Positions 17,391 through 26,827 of a stretch of DNA of 64,000 nucleotides are shown piece by piece. The stretch spans positions 62,001 through 126,000 of the forward strand of contig NZ_JAASRY010000005.1 in NCBI RefSeq assembly GCF_011761345.1, read 5' to 3'. This DNA is from Thalassobacillus devorans. GTDB lineage: Bacteria > Bacillota > Bacilli > Bacillales > Halobacillaceae. Under the pieces are notes generated by a model that made no database searches, was not told where the DNA came from, and saw nothing but the letters and a program-made list of their open reading frames with translations. The position numbers were made by a program, and so were the translations under genes. Each line of letters starts with the position of its first letter. The first letter of the stretch is position 1.

Positions 17391-17912
17391 ATGGCAAACC
17401 AAACTTCAGAAAACCAGGAAACCATCAAGAAGATTAAGGACTTGATTAAAGATGAGAAAGTGGCAATGCTGACTACGTTAACTCCAGAAGGCAAGCTGAT
17501 GTCCCGGCCGATGCGTACCCAGGAAGTAGAAATGGACATGGATAAGGAAGAAATCTGGTTCATTACCGAAAAAGATACCGAAAAATATAGAGATATCGAA
17601 CGTAATTCTGCCGTTAACCTGGCATACGCAGGCAATTCCTATGTATCGATCAGCGGCTCTGCGGAATTTGTTCAAGATGAAGATAAAAAGAAAGACTATT
17701 GGAATAAGATACTAGGACGATTATTGAACACTTCTCCCGATGATCCGAATGTTGTACTGGTCAAAGTGACACCCGAAATCGCTGAATACTGGGAGTCCGG
17801 CGTGAACGTCAAGACCGTTAAAGAATTTGTGAAAAAAATGACCAGCAGTAAATCATTAGATGATAGCAATGATTTAAAAGATACGGTCCACTTTAATGAA
17901 AACACAAGATAA
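17391..17912 (+). CDS. General stress protein, pyridoxamine-phosphate-oxidase-like split-barrel fold
   Basis: 173 residues resembling B. subtilis YdaG (general stress protein 26). Visible features: EKVAMLTTLTPEGKLMSRPM in the N-terminal strand pair, EIWFITEKDTEKYRDI, and VNLAYAGNSYVSISGSAEF. The C-terminal ~30 residues are polar. The fold binds FMN or a related cofactor; the reaction is unknown. ATG 17391 follows AAGGAGGG. Single gene with a SigB-like promoter at 17281 and a terminator at 17938. Confidence 0.85.
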   Translation: MANQTSENQETIKKIKDLIKDEKVAMLTTLTPEGKLMSRPMRTQEVEMDMDKEEIWFITEKDTEKYRDIERNSAVNLAYAGNSYVSISGSAEFVQDEDKKKDYWNKILGRLLNTSPDDPNVVLVKVTPEIAEYWESGVNVKTVKEFVKKMTSSKSLDDSNDLKDTVHFNENTR

Positions 17913-17937
17913 CTTATAATCTGAGCAAAACGAAGGA

Positions 17938-17968
17938 AGCAGGAACCTATGCAGGTCCCTGCTTTTTT
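17938..17968 (+). terminator. Terminator after the general stress gene
   Basis: AGCAGGAACCT pairs with AGGTCCCTGCT, followed by TTTTTT. Confidence 0.85.
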
Positions 17969-18178
17969 GATTTGTTAAAAAGGTAAATGAGTATTTTACC
18001 TCCCATTCATGATTCACTTATAGTATAATAGGTGGGAATGTATGTTCTTAGAAATGATGTTTTATCTTCTCAATTCAACCCCCGGACATCTCTTTCAAAT
18101 ACCCTTATCACCATACCCCCCCCTTTATTAATTTTTTATTGCACCTCAACAGTCATTCATCGAAAGGAGTACGAGGAT

Positions 18179-20320
18179 GTGGCAAAAGTAGTCATCTTAG
18201 CGGAAAAACCCTCGCAGGCAAAAGCATATGCCGAAGCGTTTACGATACAGGAGAAGACAAAGACATACATCCAGCTTAAGGCAGACGATACGTTCCCAAA
18301 TGGGGCGACGATTACGTGGGGAGTAGGACATCTTGTGGAATTGAAGGAACCCCACGATTATAAACCCGAGTGGAAGAAATGGAAGCTGGACCAATTGCCG
18401 ATTGTTCCGGAACAGTTCCTGGAAAAAGTGGCGAAAGGCAAATGGGAGCAATTCCAATCGGTCAAGAAGCTGTTCCAACAGGCGGATATCATCGTCAATG
18501 CGGCGGACGTCGATCGGGAAGGATCGAATATTTTTTACAGTATCCTTAAGCTGACTGGAGTTAAAGGAAAGCCGATTCAACGCCTGTGGATCAACTCGCT
18601 TGAAAAGGATGAAGTGCGGAAAGGGTTCAGGCAGCTGCAAAGTAACGAGAAAGATTTACGTTTATTTGATGAAGCGAAAGCCCGTCAAATCAGTGACTGG
18701 ATGGTGGGGATCAATGCAAGTCGGCTGTTCACCCTCCTGCTTCAAAAGAAAGGGTATGGAAGTTACCTTACCATCGGACGAGTACAGTCGCCGACAGTTT
18801 ATTTGATTTATCAACGCCATAGGGAGATAGAGAACTTCAAGCCGGAACCGTTTTATCAGATCGAGGGACTGTTCAATGCCCAGGCAGGTACATATAAAGG
18901 ACTGGCTGAGATAAAGGAAAAGGATAAAGCGAAGGTCAAGGCCGTGCTGGACAAGCATCAATTGCAGGAGAAGGAAACTTACAAAGGTATTGTCGAGCGG
19001 CTGGATAAAAAAACGAAGCGGATAAAGTCACCGAATCTCCACTCCCTTTCCACGTTGCAAAGTGTCGCGAATCGTCGTTGGAAATATTCTCCGTCGCAAG
19101 TACTCAAAACGATGCAGAAGCTCTATGAAAAGCGTCTTGTCAGCTATCCTAGAACGGATTGTAATTTCATCACCGACAGCGAGTTTTCCTATTTGGTTAA
19201 GAATTTAAAAGGGTACCAGCAAGCGTTGAATGTTTCTTTTACAGCATCGTCCTTGAAACCTAGCAAGCGGTATGTGGACAGCAGCAAGGTGCAGGAGCAC
19301 TACGCGATCATTCCAACAAAGTCTGTTCCAACCGAAAAGAAGCTGAGTGGTTTAAGCCGTGAAGAGCGTAATATTTACAATGAAATTATGGCGACGACCC
19401 TTGCGATGTTCCATAAGGATTATGTTTATGAGGAGACGACGATTTTTACCCATGTGCATGACTTACCGTTCAAGTCTACCGGAAAAAGAGATGTCGACAG
19501 AGGGTGGAAGGAACTGTTTCCAAAGCCGGTGAAGTCGAAGCAGGAGAAAGAAGCTGATCTTCCAGGGGTTCAAAAAGGAGAGCAGGTAGACGCCCAACTT
19601 CATATTAAGGAAAGTATGACCCAGCCACCTAAGCCGTACACCGAAGGTCAGCTGATCAATATGATGAAGACATGTGGGAAATTGGTGGATGATGAAGCGG
19701 ATGTCGAGATTTTGAAGGAAGTCGAAGGGCTCGGGACAGAAGCCACCCGCTCGAGCATTATTGAAACAATCAAAGCGCAGAAATATATAGAAGTGAAGCG
19801 GAACAACGTGGCTATCACCGAGAAAGGGATCATGCTCTGTGAGGCGATTGAAGGAACGCTCCTATCCAGTCCCTCGATGACAGCCAAATGGGAGTCCTAT
19901 TTAAAGAAAATCGGAAGTGGCGATGGCTCGAAGCAAGTCTTCATCATGCAAACCCGCCAATTCATAGATAAATTGATTCAGGAAACGCCGGATGTCATCC
20001 AACAGGTAAACGTCAGGAATACTGGGGAGCCTGAGAAACGTAAGTGGAACGAACCGATTGCCCAATGTCCAGCCTGTGAGAATGGATCGATTGTCGACCG
20101 TTATAAATTCTACGCTTGCTCGGACTACAAAAAAGAATGTACAGTGACTTTCCCAAAGAAGCTGGCAGGGAAGACACTGACGCAGAATATGATAAAGACA
20201 TTGTGCGAGAAGAAGCGTACCAAGGTTTTGAAAGGATTTAAAGGAAAGAAAAGATTCAGCACGGCACTAGTATTGGATGAAAACTATAAAATCACATTTG
20301 ATTTCGCAAAGAAAACGTAA
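18179..20320 (+). CDS. topB: DNA topoisomerase III
   Basis: Type IA topoisomerase that relaxes and decatenates DNA. 713 residues from GTG 18179; AAAGGAG (18163-18169) is 9 bases upstream and the product starts AKVVILAEKPSQAKAYAEAF, the TOPRIM start typical of TopB. The frame is open ~150 bases further upstream but without a ribosome site. The TOPRIM acidic motif is AADVDREG. The catalytic Tyr is Tyr323 in SYPRTD. The C-terminus carries one zinc-binding unit (CPAC...CSDYKKEC) and the basic tail usual for Bacillus TopB. Single gene. Confidence 0.95.
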   Translation: MAKVVILAEKPSQAKAYAEAFTIQEKTKTYIQLKADDTFPNGATITWGVGHLVELKEPHDYKPEWKKWKLDQLPIVPEQFLEKVAKGKWEQFQSVKKLFQQADIIVNAADVDREGSNIFYSILKLTGVKGKPIQRLWINSLEKDEVRKGFRQLQSNEKDLRLFDEAKARQISDWMVGINASRLFTLLLQKKGYGSYLTIGRVQSPTVYLIYQRHREIENFKPEPFYQIEGLFNAQAGTYKGLAEIKEKDKAKVKAVLDKHQLQEKETYKGIVERLDKKTKRIKSPNLHSLSTLQSVANRRWKYSPSQVLKTMQKLYEKRLVSYPRTDCNFITDSEFSYLVKNLKGYQQALNVSFTASSLKPSKRYVDSSKVQEHYAIIPTKSVPTEKKLSGLSREERNIYNEIMATTLAMFHKDYVYEETTIFTHVHDLPFKSTGKRDVDRGWKELFPKPVKSKQEKEADLPGVQKGEQVDAQLHIKESMTQPPKPYTEGQLINMMKTCGKLVDDEADVEILKEVEGLGTEATRSSIIETIKAQKYIEVKRNNVAITEKGIMLCEAIEGTLLSSPSMTAKWESYLKKIGSGDGSKQVFIMQTRQFIDKLIQETPDVIQQVNVRNTGEPEKRKWNEPIAQCPACENGSIVDRYKFYACSDYKKECTVTFPKKLAGKTLTQNMIKTLCEKKRTKVLKGFKGKKRFSTALVLDENYKITFDFAKKT

Positions 20321-20483
20321 ATTTTTACATTGACTCTTCATTAAAATTATTTCATACTATTCTAATAATATAGAAAATTAATAAGTAAAGATGTAAACAG
20401 ATAAAAAAGCAGATTCATTGCCTGAAAGATTTTACAGCCTGCATGTGATAAACCGTATATGAAGGAAGTACTGGTGAGACAAT

Positions 20484-20524
20484 GCTCTTCTGTCCCTTGT
20501 AGAAGGGGCAGAAGGGCGTTTTTT
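20484..20524 (+). terminator. Intrinsic terminator upstream of proB
   Basis: GCTCTTCTGTCCCTT pairs with AAGGGGCAGAAGGGC, followed by GTTTTTT. It is 160 bases after topB. It could end topB, or attenuate a proB leader. Confidence 0.75.
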
Positions 20525-20572
20525 ACACTTTAAGAAATTTGAATACTGTTAAAGGATAAGAAAATCCGAATG

Positions 20573-20609
20573 CTTTCGCCATAAACAGGCGACAAGCCAA
20601 GTTTTCTAA
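20573..20609 (+). repeat. TTTCGCC/TTTTCTAA repeat, copy 1
   Basis: CTTTCGCCATAAAC, then GGCGACAAGCCAAG, then TTTTCTAA. It closely matches the minus strand of 34101-34142 and, in its right half, 45469-45496. It ends 26 bases before the proB start. Confidence 0.6.
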
Positions 20610-20634
20610 CAAGAATTTGGGTGGTGAATGGAGA

Positions 20635-21750
20635 ATGAACAAACAAAGGATCGTTGTCAAAATAGGTAGCAGCTCTTTAACAAATGCAAATGGGGGACTA
20701 AGTAGTGAAAAGCTGTGTGAGCACGTAGGTGCGCTGGCACATTTAAAGAAGCTTGGGCACGAAGTGATTTTGATATCATCCGGGGCAGTTGCGGCCGGCT
20801 TTAAGGACCTCGGTTATTCCTCACGTCCGGTAACGATTCCTGGTAAACAAGCAGCAGCAGCTGTGGGCCAAGGACAATTATTGCAAGGGTATACGGAAGA
20901 GTTTAAAAGACATGGTATTGTGGCGGCCCAATTACTGTTAACGAGACAAAACTTTCTGTACAAAGATCAATATCAAAATGCCCATGCCACCTTATCTGAA
21001 CTTTTAAAGCGTAACGTCACACCGATTATCAATGAAAATGATTCTGTGGCTATTGAAGAATTAACCTTTGGCGATAACGATATGTTATCCGCGCTCGTTA
21101 GTGGACTTGTGCACGCTGATTTCTTAATGATACTCACGGATATCAATGGCATATATGATCAAAATCCAAACACGCACCCAAATGCAAAAAAGTATAACTT
21201 CCTTCAAGAGGTAGATGATGATTTAGTAAAAGGTGCTTCCGGAGCCGGTTCAAAAGTGGGCACAGGCGGGATGAAATCGAAAATAGAGGCAGCCCGCACA
21301 GCGTTAGCTTTAGGTGTGAAAGTATTTATTGGATCTGGAACAGGGCATGATAAACTGGTTGATATCCTGGCTGGGAAAGGCGATGGCACATATATCGGCA
21401 GCAGTTCACAGACCAGTATGAAGAATTCTAAACAGTGGCTGGCCCTACATTCTATACCTAATGGCAAAATAGAAGTGGACTATGGGGCTGAAGCGGCTAT
21501 AGTAAGACATGGTAAAAGTCTCTTGCCTGCAGGTGTAACCAACATCATTGGTAACTTTAGAGCCAATGATGTAGTAGAGGTAGTTAACGTAAAGGGGCAG
21601 CTTATTGGAAGGGGCAGTGTGAACTTTTCTTCTAATCAACTGTTAGAAATTAAGGGATTATCCAGCACAGAGGCAATGAAAAAAGCCAATAGTAATCAAA
21701 AGGTTGTTATTCATAGGGACTATTGGGTAAGTCATCATAATAAAATATGA
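20635..21750 (+). CDS. proB: Glutamate 5-kinase
   Basis: First step of proline synthesis: ATP-dependent phosphorylation of glutamate. 371 residues from ATG 20635 ([15 protein letters not shown]). The kinase domain has [26 protein letters not shown] and FGDNDMLSA (residues ~1-255). A C-terminal PUA domain (~275-370) follows. No proA is next to it, which is unusual because proB and proA are normally adjacent; this copy may serve osmotic proline production as ProJ does in B. subtilis. That role is inference. Confidence 0.93.
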   Translation: MNKQRIVVKIGSSSLTNANGGLSSEKLCEHVGALAHLKKLGHEVILISSGAVAAGFKDLGYSSRPVTIPGKQAAAAVGQGQLLQGYTEEFKRHGIVAAQLLLTRQNFLYKDQYQNAHATLSELLKRNVTPIINENDSVAIEELTFGDNDMLSALVSGLVHADFLMILTDINGIYDQNPNTHPNAKKYNFLQEVDDDLVKGASGAGSKVGTGGMKSKIEAARTALALGVKVFIGSGTGHDKLVDILAGKGDGTYIGSSSQTSMKNSKQWLALHSIPNGKIEVDYGAEAAIVRHGKSLLPAGVTNIIGNFRANDVVEVVNVKGQLIGRGSVNFSSNQLLEIKGLSSTEAMKKANSNQKVVIHRDYWVSHHNKI

Positions 21751-21773
21751 TTAAAAAGTGAGGAGTTATGATT

Positions 21774-22538
21774 TTGAAGAAATCAAACAACAACCACTTG
21801 TCGGAAGAAGAAAAAAGAGCGATTTTACGAGCAGCCGATGAAATTATAGCAGCAGGAGGACGAACGCTTCTTGCTAAGATTTTGAAAGGATCACGTGAGA
21901 AAAAGGTATTGCAATTGGAATTGGATAAGTGTCCAGTATACGGCTATTTTAAATCAGAAAAACTGGAAGAGGTCCAGAATAAAATTGATTGGATGTTTGA
22001 TTACGATTTTCTGGATATACAATACAGTGGAAATTTACCGATGATTGTTTTTACGGAAAGAGGTTGGCAGATTGAGCGTGACCAGCGGGCCGATGAATTT
22101 TTGCGGGAATGGCAGCAGTGGGCAGAGCAAGGGATTAGTCAACCAGACATGAGTTATTTAAAAGATCGTAATCGAGAAATGATTTTGTTATTTCTTGAAA
22201 AAGTGAAAGAGACACAAGACAAAAGGTACATACCATACTTGAAAACTTGGGCTGAAATTGATTACAAAAAGGTGAAAGCTAAAATTCAGGAGATTATCAA
22301 AGCACTAGCATCAAATGAACCAATTGATCATCAACTGAAATTAAAAAGAGAAGAATCAATGAAAGAAATGTTGAAGGGAGAGGCCCCCCAGGATCTCCTA
22401 TTAAAATGTTATGAATGTGGGGAACGCTTCCTCTTTACTGTAGGGGAACAGAAATTTTATAAACAAAAAGGCTTTGTATACCCAAAAAGATGTAACGAGT
22501 GTCGAAACCAAAGAGATGAAGAAGAATTCTTATGGTAA
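21774..22538 (+). CDS. RQC-domain DNA-binding protein with zinc-ribbon tail (RQC-minor type)
   Basis: About 254 residues. TTG 21774 is preferred because AGGAG (21761-21765) is 8 bases upstream; ATG 21768 would be only 2 bases away. Residues ~10-105 resemble the winged-helix RQC domain of RecQ helicases (ILKGSREKKVLQLELDKC, YGYFKSEKLEEV, then LPMIVFTERGW) but no helicase domain is present. The C-terminus has a zinc-ribbon pattern, CYECGERFLF ... YPKRCNECR. Stand-alone RQC proteins are known in Firmicutes and bind DNA; the cellular role is unknown. It follows proB by 23 bases and may be co-transcribed. A palindromic terminator-like repeat follows. Confidence 0.75.
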   Translation: MKKSNNNHLSEEEKRAILRAADEIIAAGGRTLLAKILKGSREKKVLQLELDKCPVYGYFKSEKLEEVQNKIDWMFDYDFLDIQYSGNLPMIVFTERGWQIERDQRADEFLREWQQWAEQGISQPDMSYLKDRNREMILLFLEKVKETQDKRYIPYLKTWAEIDYKKVKAKIQEIIKALASNEPIDHQLKLKREESMKEMLKGEAPQDLLLKCYECGERFLFTVGEQKFYKQKGFVYPKRCNECRNQRDEEEFLW

Positions 22539-22567
22539 TTCTGAGAGAAGAAGTACCATTAAAATTC

Positions 22568-22625
22568 GGTGCCTGTCCCCAAGCGTGATAATGCTTTAAT
22601 AAAGGGGGCAGGCGCCTTTTTTGTA
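22568..22625. repeat. GTGCCTG palindromic repeat, copy 2, also a terminator
   Basis: GGTGCCTGTCCCC (22568-22580) pairs with GGGGGCAGGCGCC (22604-22616), followed by TTTTTTTG. Lies between convergent genes. Confidence 0.75.
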
Positions 22626-22651
22626 TTTAGTCCTTTGATAATATGAAATGA

Positions 22652-23443
22652 TTAAAAACGCTTAAAATACCGTTCATCATACCCCAATCGTTCAGATGCC
22701 TCTTTTCCAGCTTCCATCACTTTTTTGGCGATATCCGGTATTTTTTTTTCTTTCATCCGCTGGATCGGTCCAACAACGGTAATTGCACTGACCACTTTTC
22801 CCTGATAGTCCCGTATCGGGGCAGCAACAGACTTCGTTCCTTCTGTTAATTCCTCTGTACTTACCGCGTATCCTTTTTCACGTATCGATGTCAGTTCCTC
22901 TTGAAGGAGGTCAGGGTCCGTGATGCTGTTCTCTGTATAGGGAACTAACCCCTGGTTGATGACAGCTTCTACCACATGATCTTCGCTAAAAGCGAGTAAT
23001 ACTTTTCCTGAACTTGTACAGTAGGATGGGTTTCTCCTTCCGAGGTGTGTAAGAATGCGGACAGGATGATTGCATTCCTCTTTATGGATATAAATCGTAT
23101 CCAGTCCGTCCATGATCGCTAAGTGTGCCGTTTCCCCGGTATCACTGACCAGTTTATATAGAACAGGAGCGGATTCTTTATGGATTTCCAGATTGTTGGT
23201 CACGATACCTCCGAGCGTGAGGACGGACATACCTAATCTATAGGCATTGGTTTTTGGATCTTTAATGACAAACCCTTCACTGGCAAGTGTGGACAGTAAT
23301 CGGCTGACGGTGCTTTTTGCCAGGCCTAAGGATTCTGCCAGTTCGCTCACTTTTTTCGTAGGCTCATAGGTGGAAAAGCTTTTTAAAATAAGTAATGCAT
23401 TTTTTACAGAAGACAGTGTTTGCGGCTGCTTCTTTTTTGGCAT
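22652..23443 (-). CDS. IclR family transcriptional regulator
   Basis: 263 residues from ATG 23443, preceded on the minus strand by AGAGGTG; a GTG at 23452 would add three residues. An N-terminal winged HTH (SSVKNALLILKSF ... LGLAKSTVSRLLSTL) is followed by an IclR effector domain with ETAHLAIMDG, RRNPSYCTSSGKVLLAF and KSVAAPIRDYQGKVVSAITV. It diverges from the lower meta-cleavage operon at 23736. IclR members that control aromatic catabolism often activate. The shared sites at 11842 and 23583 are its likely operators. Confidence 0.9.
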   Translation of the reverse strand: MPKKKQPQTLSSVKNALLILKSFSTYEPTKKVSELAESLGLAKSTVSRLLSTLASEGFVIKDPKTNAYRLGMSVLTLGGIVTNNLEIHKESAPVLYKLVSDTGETAHLAIMDGLDTIYIHKEECNHPVRILTHLGRRNPSYCTSSGKVLLAFSEDHVVEAVINQGLVPYTENSITDPDLLQEELTSIREKGYAVSTEELTEGTKSVAAPIRDYQGKVVSAITVVGPIQRMKEKKIPDIAKKVMEAGKEASERLGYDERYFKRF

Positions 23444-23582
23444 GTTTTTCACCTCTATTAAATCGAGTTCTTTATAAGGGAACGCTTCTGTGAAGTGGTT
23501 GATAGTTAATTATAAGCTAATTATATAGAATAATAGTCACTTTCTAAATAGTAATCGTAGAAAATTTTGATTATTTTCAATT

Positions 23583-23637
23583 TTGTTGCGTATAGAGGAA
23601 CAGTAATCTTTTTAAAATTCTGTATGGTTTCTATAAT
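23583..23637 (+). promoter_or_regulatory. Promoter with IclR-type operator, lower meta-cleavage operon
   Basis: TTGTTGCGTATAGAGGAAC (23583-23601) and a TATAAT -10 (23632-23637). The spacing from shared G to -10 is 47 bases, identical to the copy at 11842. The -35 position (TTTTTA) is poor. An activator bound near -50 is expected. Confidence 0.65.
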
Positions 23638-23735
23638 GAACCTGTGCTCAACAAAAAGGATTTTTTGAAAGATTATTGTTATCCATTTATCGGAACCTGT
23701 GTTTAGGTTTCCGTAAAATTAAGGAGGCTTTCTAT

Positions 23736-25190
23736 ATGCAAACGACAAAAACAAAAGCGATTGATTGTACCCATTTCATTGATGGTGCTTATGTGCAGTC
23801 AAACAATGGGAAAGCGTTTGAGAATGTTAATCCGGCAACAGAAGAAGTGCTGGGTACTGTGGCAGAAGGTGGGAAAGAAGAAGTCGATAAGGCAGTATGT
23901 GCTGCCAGAAAGGCGCTTAAAGGTGAATGGGGCAATATGCCTCTAAAAAAACGATCAAATATCATCCGTAAAATCGGTGATTTGATTTTGGAGAGAAAAG
24001 AAGAACTCGCCGAGCTTGAATCTTTGGATACGGGTAAACCACTATGGCTTTCTAATAAAGTTGATATTGATCGGGCAGCCAATAATTTCTATTTCTTTGC
24101 TGACTATATGACTACTGTTGGCACGGAGGCTTACCAGCAAGATGATATCGCCATTCATTATGCCGTGCGCCGCCCTGTCGGTGTTGTGGGGCTCATTAAT
24201 CCTTGGAATTTGCCACTCTTCCTCATGACCTGGAAATTGGCTCCGGCTCTAGCAGCAGGCAATACCGCTGTCATGAAACCATCTGAAGTGACTCCAATGA
24301 CAGCAACTGTTCTGGCTGAGATTTGTAAGGAAGCTGGTGTGCCGGATGGCGTGGTCAATATGGTTCATGGTTTTGGTGAAACAGGTGCTGCTCTGTCTTC
24401 TCATGAAGATGTGGATGCCATCGCCTTTACTGGTGAAACGGTAACTGGTACTGCCATTATGAAGGCTGCCGCACCGACATTGAAGAAACTATCCTTTGAA
24501 CTTGGCGGTAAGAACCCGAATATTATTTTCGCCGATGCCGACCTGGATGATGTCATTGAAACTACGATTAAATCCAGCTTCATTAATCAGGGGGAAGTTT
24601 GCTTATGCGGTTCAAGAATCTATGTAGAACGTTCTGCTTACGATGAGTTCCTGGAAAGGTTTGCAGAGAAGACGAAAGAACTTAAGGTTGGCGATCCTTT
24701 CGATCCGAATACAAACGTCGGAGCATTGGTCAGTGAAGAACACTATAACAAAGTGGTCAGCTACCTTGATATTGCCAAAGAAGAAGGCGGAACATTCCTG
24801 ACCGGCGGTAAGCCTGCGGAAGGCTTTGATAAAGGATTCTTCGTGGAACCGACGATTATTACAGGGCTGGGAAGTGATGCCAGATGTGTACGCGAAGAAA
24901 TCTTCGGACCGGTGGTAACCGTTGTTCCGTTTGATACCGAAGAAGAGGTACTCGAACAAGTGAATGATACGCATTATGGTTTAAGTGCAAGCCTTTGGAC
25001 GAGTGACATCAAACGTGCTACCCGCTTCAGCGGACAAATCGAAGCTGGTATGGTTTGGGTGAACACATGGTTCCTGAGAGACTTACGTACACCATTCGGA
25101 GGAATGAAGCGTAGTGGTATTGGCCGCGAAGGTGGCGCTCACAGTTTTGATTTCTACTCTGAATTAACTAATATCACGTTAAAAATGTAG
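23736..25190 (+). CDS. 2-Hydroxymuconate semialdehyde dehydrogenase (XylG/DmpC-like)
   Basis: Oxidises 2-hydroxymuconate-6-semialdehyde to 4-oxalocrotonate with NAD+. 484 residues from ATG 23736 (AAGGAGG at 23721-23727); the upstream in-frame ATG at 23676 has no ribosome site. ALDH motifs: NPWNLPLFLMTWK, FTGETVTG, FELGGKNPN with the catalytic Glu, and Cys289 in GEVCLCGSR. This two-Cys context (EVCLC) is typical of the HMSD group rather than betaine-aldehyde dehydrogenases. First gene of an operon with the hydratase, decarboxylase and tautomerase, which supports the assignment. Confidence 0.88.
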   Translation: MQTTKTKAIDCTHFIDGAYVQSNNGKAFENVNPATEEVLGTVAEGGKEEVDKAVCAARKALKGEWGNMPLKKRSNIIRKIGDLILERKEELAELESLDTGKPLWLSNKVDIDRAANNFYFFADYMTTVGTEAYQQDDIAIHYAVRRPVGVVGLINPWNLPLFLMTWKLAPALAAGNTAVMKPSEVTPMTATVLAEICKEAGVPDGVVNMVHGFGETGAALSSHEDVDAIAFTGETVTGTAIMKAAAPTLKKLSFELGGKNPNIIFADADLDDVIETTIKSSFINQGEVCLCGSRIYVERSAYDEFLERFAEKTKELKVGDPFDPNTNVGALVSEEHYNKVVSYLDIAKEEGGTFLTGGKPAEGFDKGFFVEPTIITGLGSDARCVREEIFGPVVTVVPFDTEEEVLEQVNDTHYGLSASLWTSDIKRATRFSGQIEAGMVWVNTWFLRDLRTPFGGMKRSGIGREGGAHSFDFYSELTNITLKM

Positions 25191-25200
25191 GAGGATGACA

Positions 25201-25995
25201 GTGAAAACAGATAACGTAACGAAAAAGGAAACTCATGCGAAGCACTTGTTAGATGCGTGGAGTAAAGGGGAAGGGGTCCAGCCGATTACGGAGCTGGATC
25301 CTGAGATCTCCCTTGATGAAGCTTACCAGGTGCAATTACAAACGGTAGACCAAAAAGTAAAACAAGGGCAGCGGATAACAGGGAAGAAAATCGGCCTGAC
25401 ATCCAAGGCCATGCAAGAATCGTTAGGTGTCAACGAACCGGACTATGGCCATTTATTAGACGAAATGGAATGTCCGAACCGAGGTGAGATTTCCTCCAAG
25501 CAAGTGTTACAGCCAAGAGTAGAAGGGGAAATCGCCTTTATCTTAAAAGAAGATTTAGTGGGCCCCCATGTAACGTCATTAGATGTATTAAAGGCAACGG
25601 ATGTTATTGTTCCGGCACTTGAAATCGTAGACAGCCGTATTAAAGATTGGAACATCACGTTAGCGGATACCGTAGCTGATAATGCCTCTTCCGGAATGTA
25701 TATCCTCGGAGGAAAACCGAAAAAAGTGGAAGACGTAAACCTGAAACAAATGGGAATGGCGCTCTATAAAAATGATGAATTACTGAACACAGGTGTTGGT
25801 GCCGCGGCCTTAGGAGATCCGGTAAAATGTGTGGCCTGGCTCGCCAACAAACTGGCTGATTATGATATTACATTAAAAGCAGGGGAAATTATTTTATCAG
25901 GAGCATTATCTGCAGCCATGCCTGCTGAACCTGGTGATCATTATTACGCAAAATTTGCCGAGTTGGGAGAAGTGCATGTTTCATTCACGGAGTAA
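25201..25995 (+). CDS. 2-Oxopent-4-enoate hydratase (DmpE/MhpD-like)
   Basis: Adds water to 2-hydroxypenta-2,4-dienoate to give 4-hydroxy-2-oxovalerate. 264 residues from GTG 25201; AGGAGG at 25189-25194 abuts the ATG at 25195, so GTG is preferred. Family signatures: GKKIGLTSKAMQESLGV, EPDYGHLLDEM, RVEGEIAFILKEDL, ALEIVDSRIKDWN. The LTSKAMQ...EPDYG form is that of hydratases. The paralogous decarboxylase lies 15 bases downstream; the two proteins form a complex in Pseudomonas. Confidence 0.85.
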   Translation: MKTDNVTKKETHAKHLLDAWSKGEGVQPITELDPEISLDEAYQVQLQTVDQKVKQGQRITGKKIGLTSKAMQESLGVNEPDYGHLLDEMECPNRGEISSKQVLQPRVEGEIAFILKEDLVGPHVTSLDVLKATDVIVPALEIVDSRIKDWNITLADTVADNASSGMYILGGKPKKVEDVNLKQMGMALYKNDELLNTGVGAAALGDPVKCVAWLANKLADYDITLKAGEIILSGALSAAMPAEPGDHYYAKFAELGEVHVSFTE

Positions 25996-26010
25996 AGGAG
26001 GGGTATAATT

Positions 26011-26799
26011 ATGGATAATAATCAAATCAAAGAGCTTGCTGATTATGTACATCGTGCAGAAAAAGAAAAGCGTGAAATAACAAAAATTACGGCCGATTTA
26101 TATCCGGAACTTTCTATTGATGAAGGGTACATCATTCAAGAAGAACTGATCCGCCAAAAAATTGCTGAAGGCCATCAGATCATTGGTCCAAAGATGGGAA
26201 TAACCAGTGAGGCTAAGATGAAGCAGATGGATGTAGATGATCCGATCTATGGATATGTATTCGACAATATGGTCGTCGAGGATGGAGATTCCATTTCCAT
26301 CTCTGATTATATTCATCCCAAAGTCGAACCGGAAATCGGCTTTATTTTAGCAAGGGACCTGGAAGGACCAAACGTGACCGCATTGGATGTGCTGCGAGCG
26401 ACAGAATATGTATTCCCGGCAATAGAGATTATCGACAGCCGATATGAGAACTTCAACTTTACACTGCCGGATGTTATTGCCGATAATACCTCTGCAGCTG
26501 GTGCTGTATTTGGAACCTATTTTAGAAAACCTGATGAATTAGACCTTGATGTAGTCGGTGTGACGTTATCGATAAATGGAGAGATTCAATCATTGGGAGC
26601 AGGAGCCGCTGTGCTTGGAAACCCAGCCAATTCAGTAGCCAGACTCGCCAATATGTTAAGTAAAAAGGGAGAAAAAGTAAAAGCGGGACAGCCGATTTTA
26701 ACCGGGGGTGTCACCGCAGCGGTTCGACTATCTCCTGGTGACTTTGTCCAAGCCGAATACGGCGGGTTAGGTAACGTCTCATTTTTCGTGAAAGAATAA
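26011..26799 (+). CDS. 4-Oxalocrotonate (2-oxo-3-hexenedioate) decarboxylase (DmpH-like)
   Basis: Decarboxylates 2-oxo-3-hexenedioate to 2-hydroxypenta-2,4-dienoate, needing Mg2+ or Mn2+. 262 residues, ATG 26011 with AAAGGAGG. Signature motifs [54 protein letters not shown]. The TSEAKMKQM...PIYG form separates it from the hydratase upstream, with which it is homologous. The pair arose by duplication and both belong to the FAH superfamily. Confidence 0.85.
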   Translation: MDNNQIKELADYVHRAEKEKREITKITADLYPELSIDEGYIIQEELIRQKIAEGHQIIGPKMGITSEAKMKQMDVDDPIYGYVFDNMVVEDGDSISISDYIHPKVEPEIGFILARDLEGPNVTALDVLRATEYVFPAIEIIDSRYENFNFTLPDVIADNTSAAGAVFGTYFRKPDELDLDVVGVTLSINGEIQSLGAGAAVLGNPANSVARLANMLSKKGEKVKAGQPILTGGVTAAVRLSPGDFVQAEYGGLGNVSFFVKE

Positions 26800-26827
26800 T
26801 TGGAACTCTTTAAAGGTGGTGATGGAT

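Larger units (their letters stand above)
20321..20634. other. Intergenic region before proB
   Basis: It holds a terminator (20484-20524) and a dispersed repeat (20573-20609). No T-box specifier or AGGGTGGNACCGCG motif was found, so proline T-box control of proB is not supported. Confidence 0.5.

Noticed and set aside
18032-18178. N-terminal extension of topB
   Set aside because: The extra 49 residues precede a strong ribosome site and the canonical TopB N-terminus, so they are 5' untranslated sequence.
20321-20634. T-box leader for proB
   Set aside because: A terminator is present, but neither the T-box sequence nor a specifier loop could be found.
26816-26827. Earlier start for the tautomerase
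   Set aside because: It would remove Pro from position 1, which the enzyme needs.
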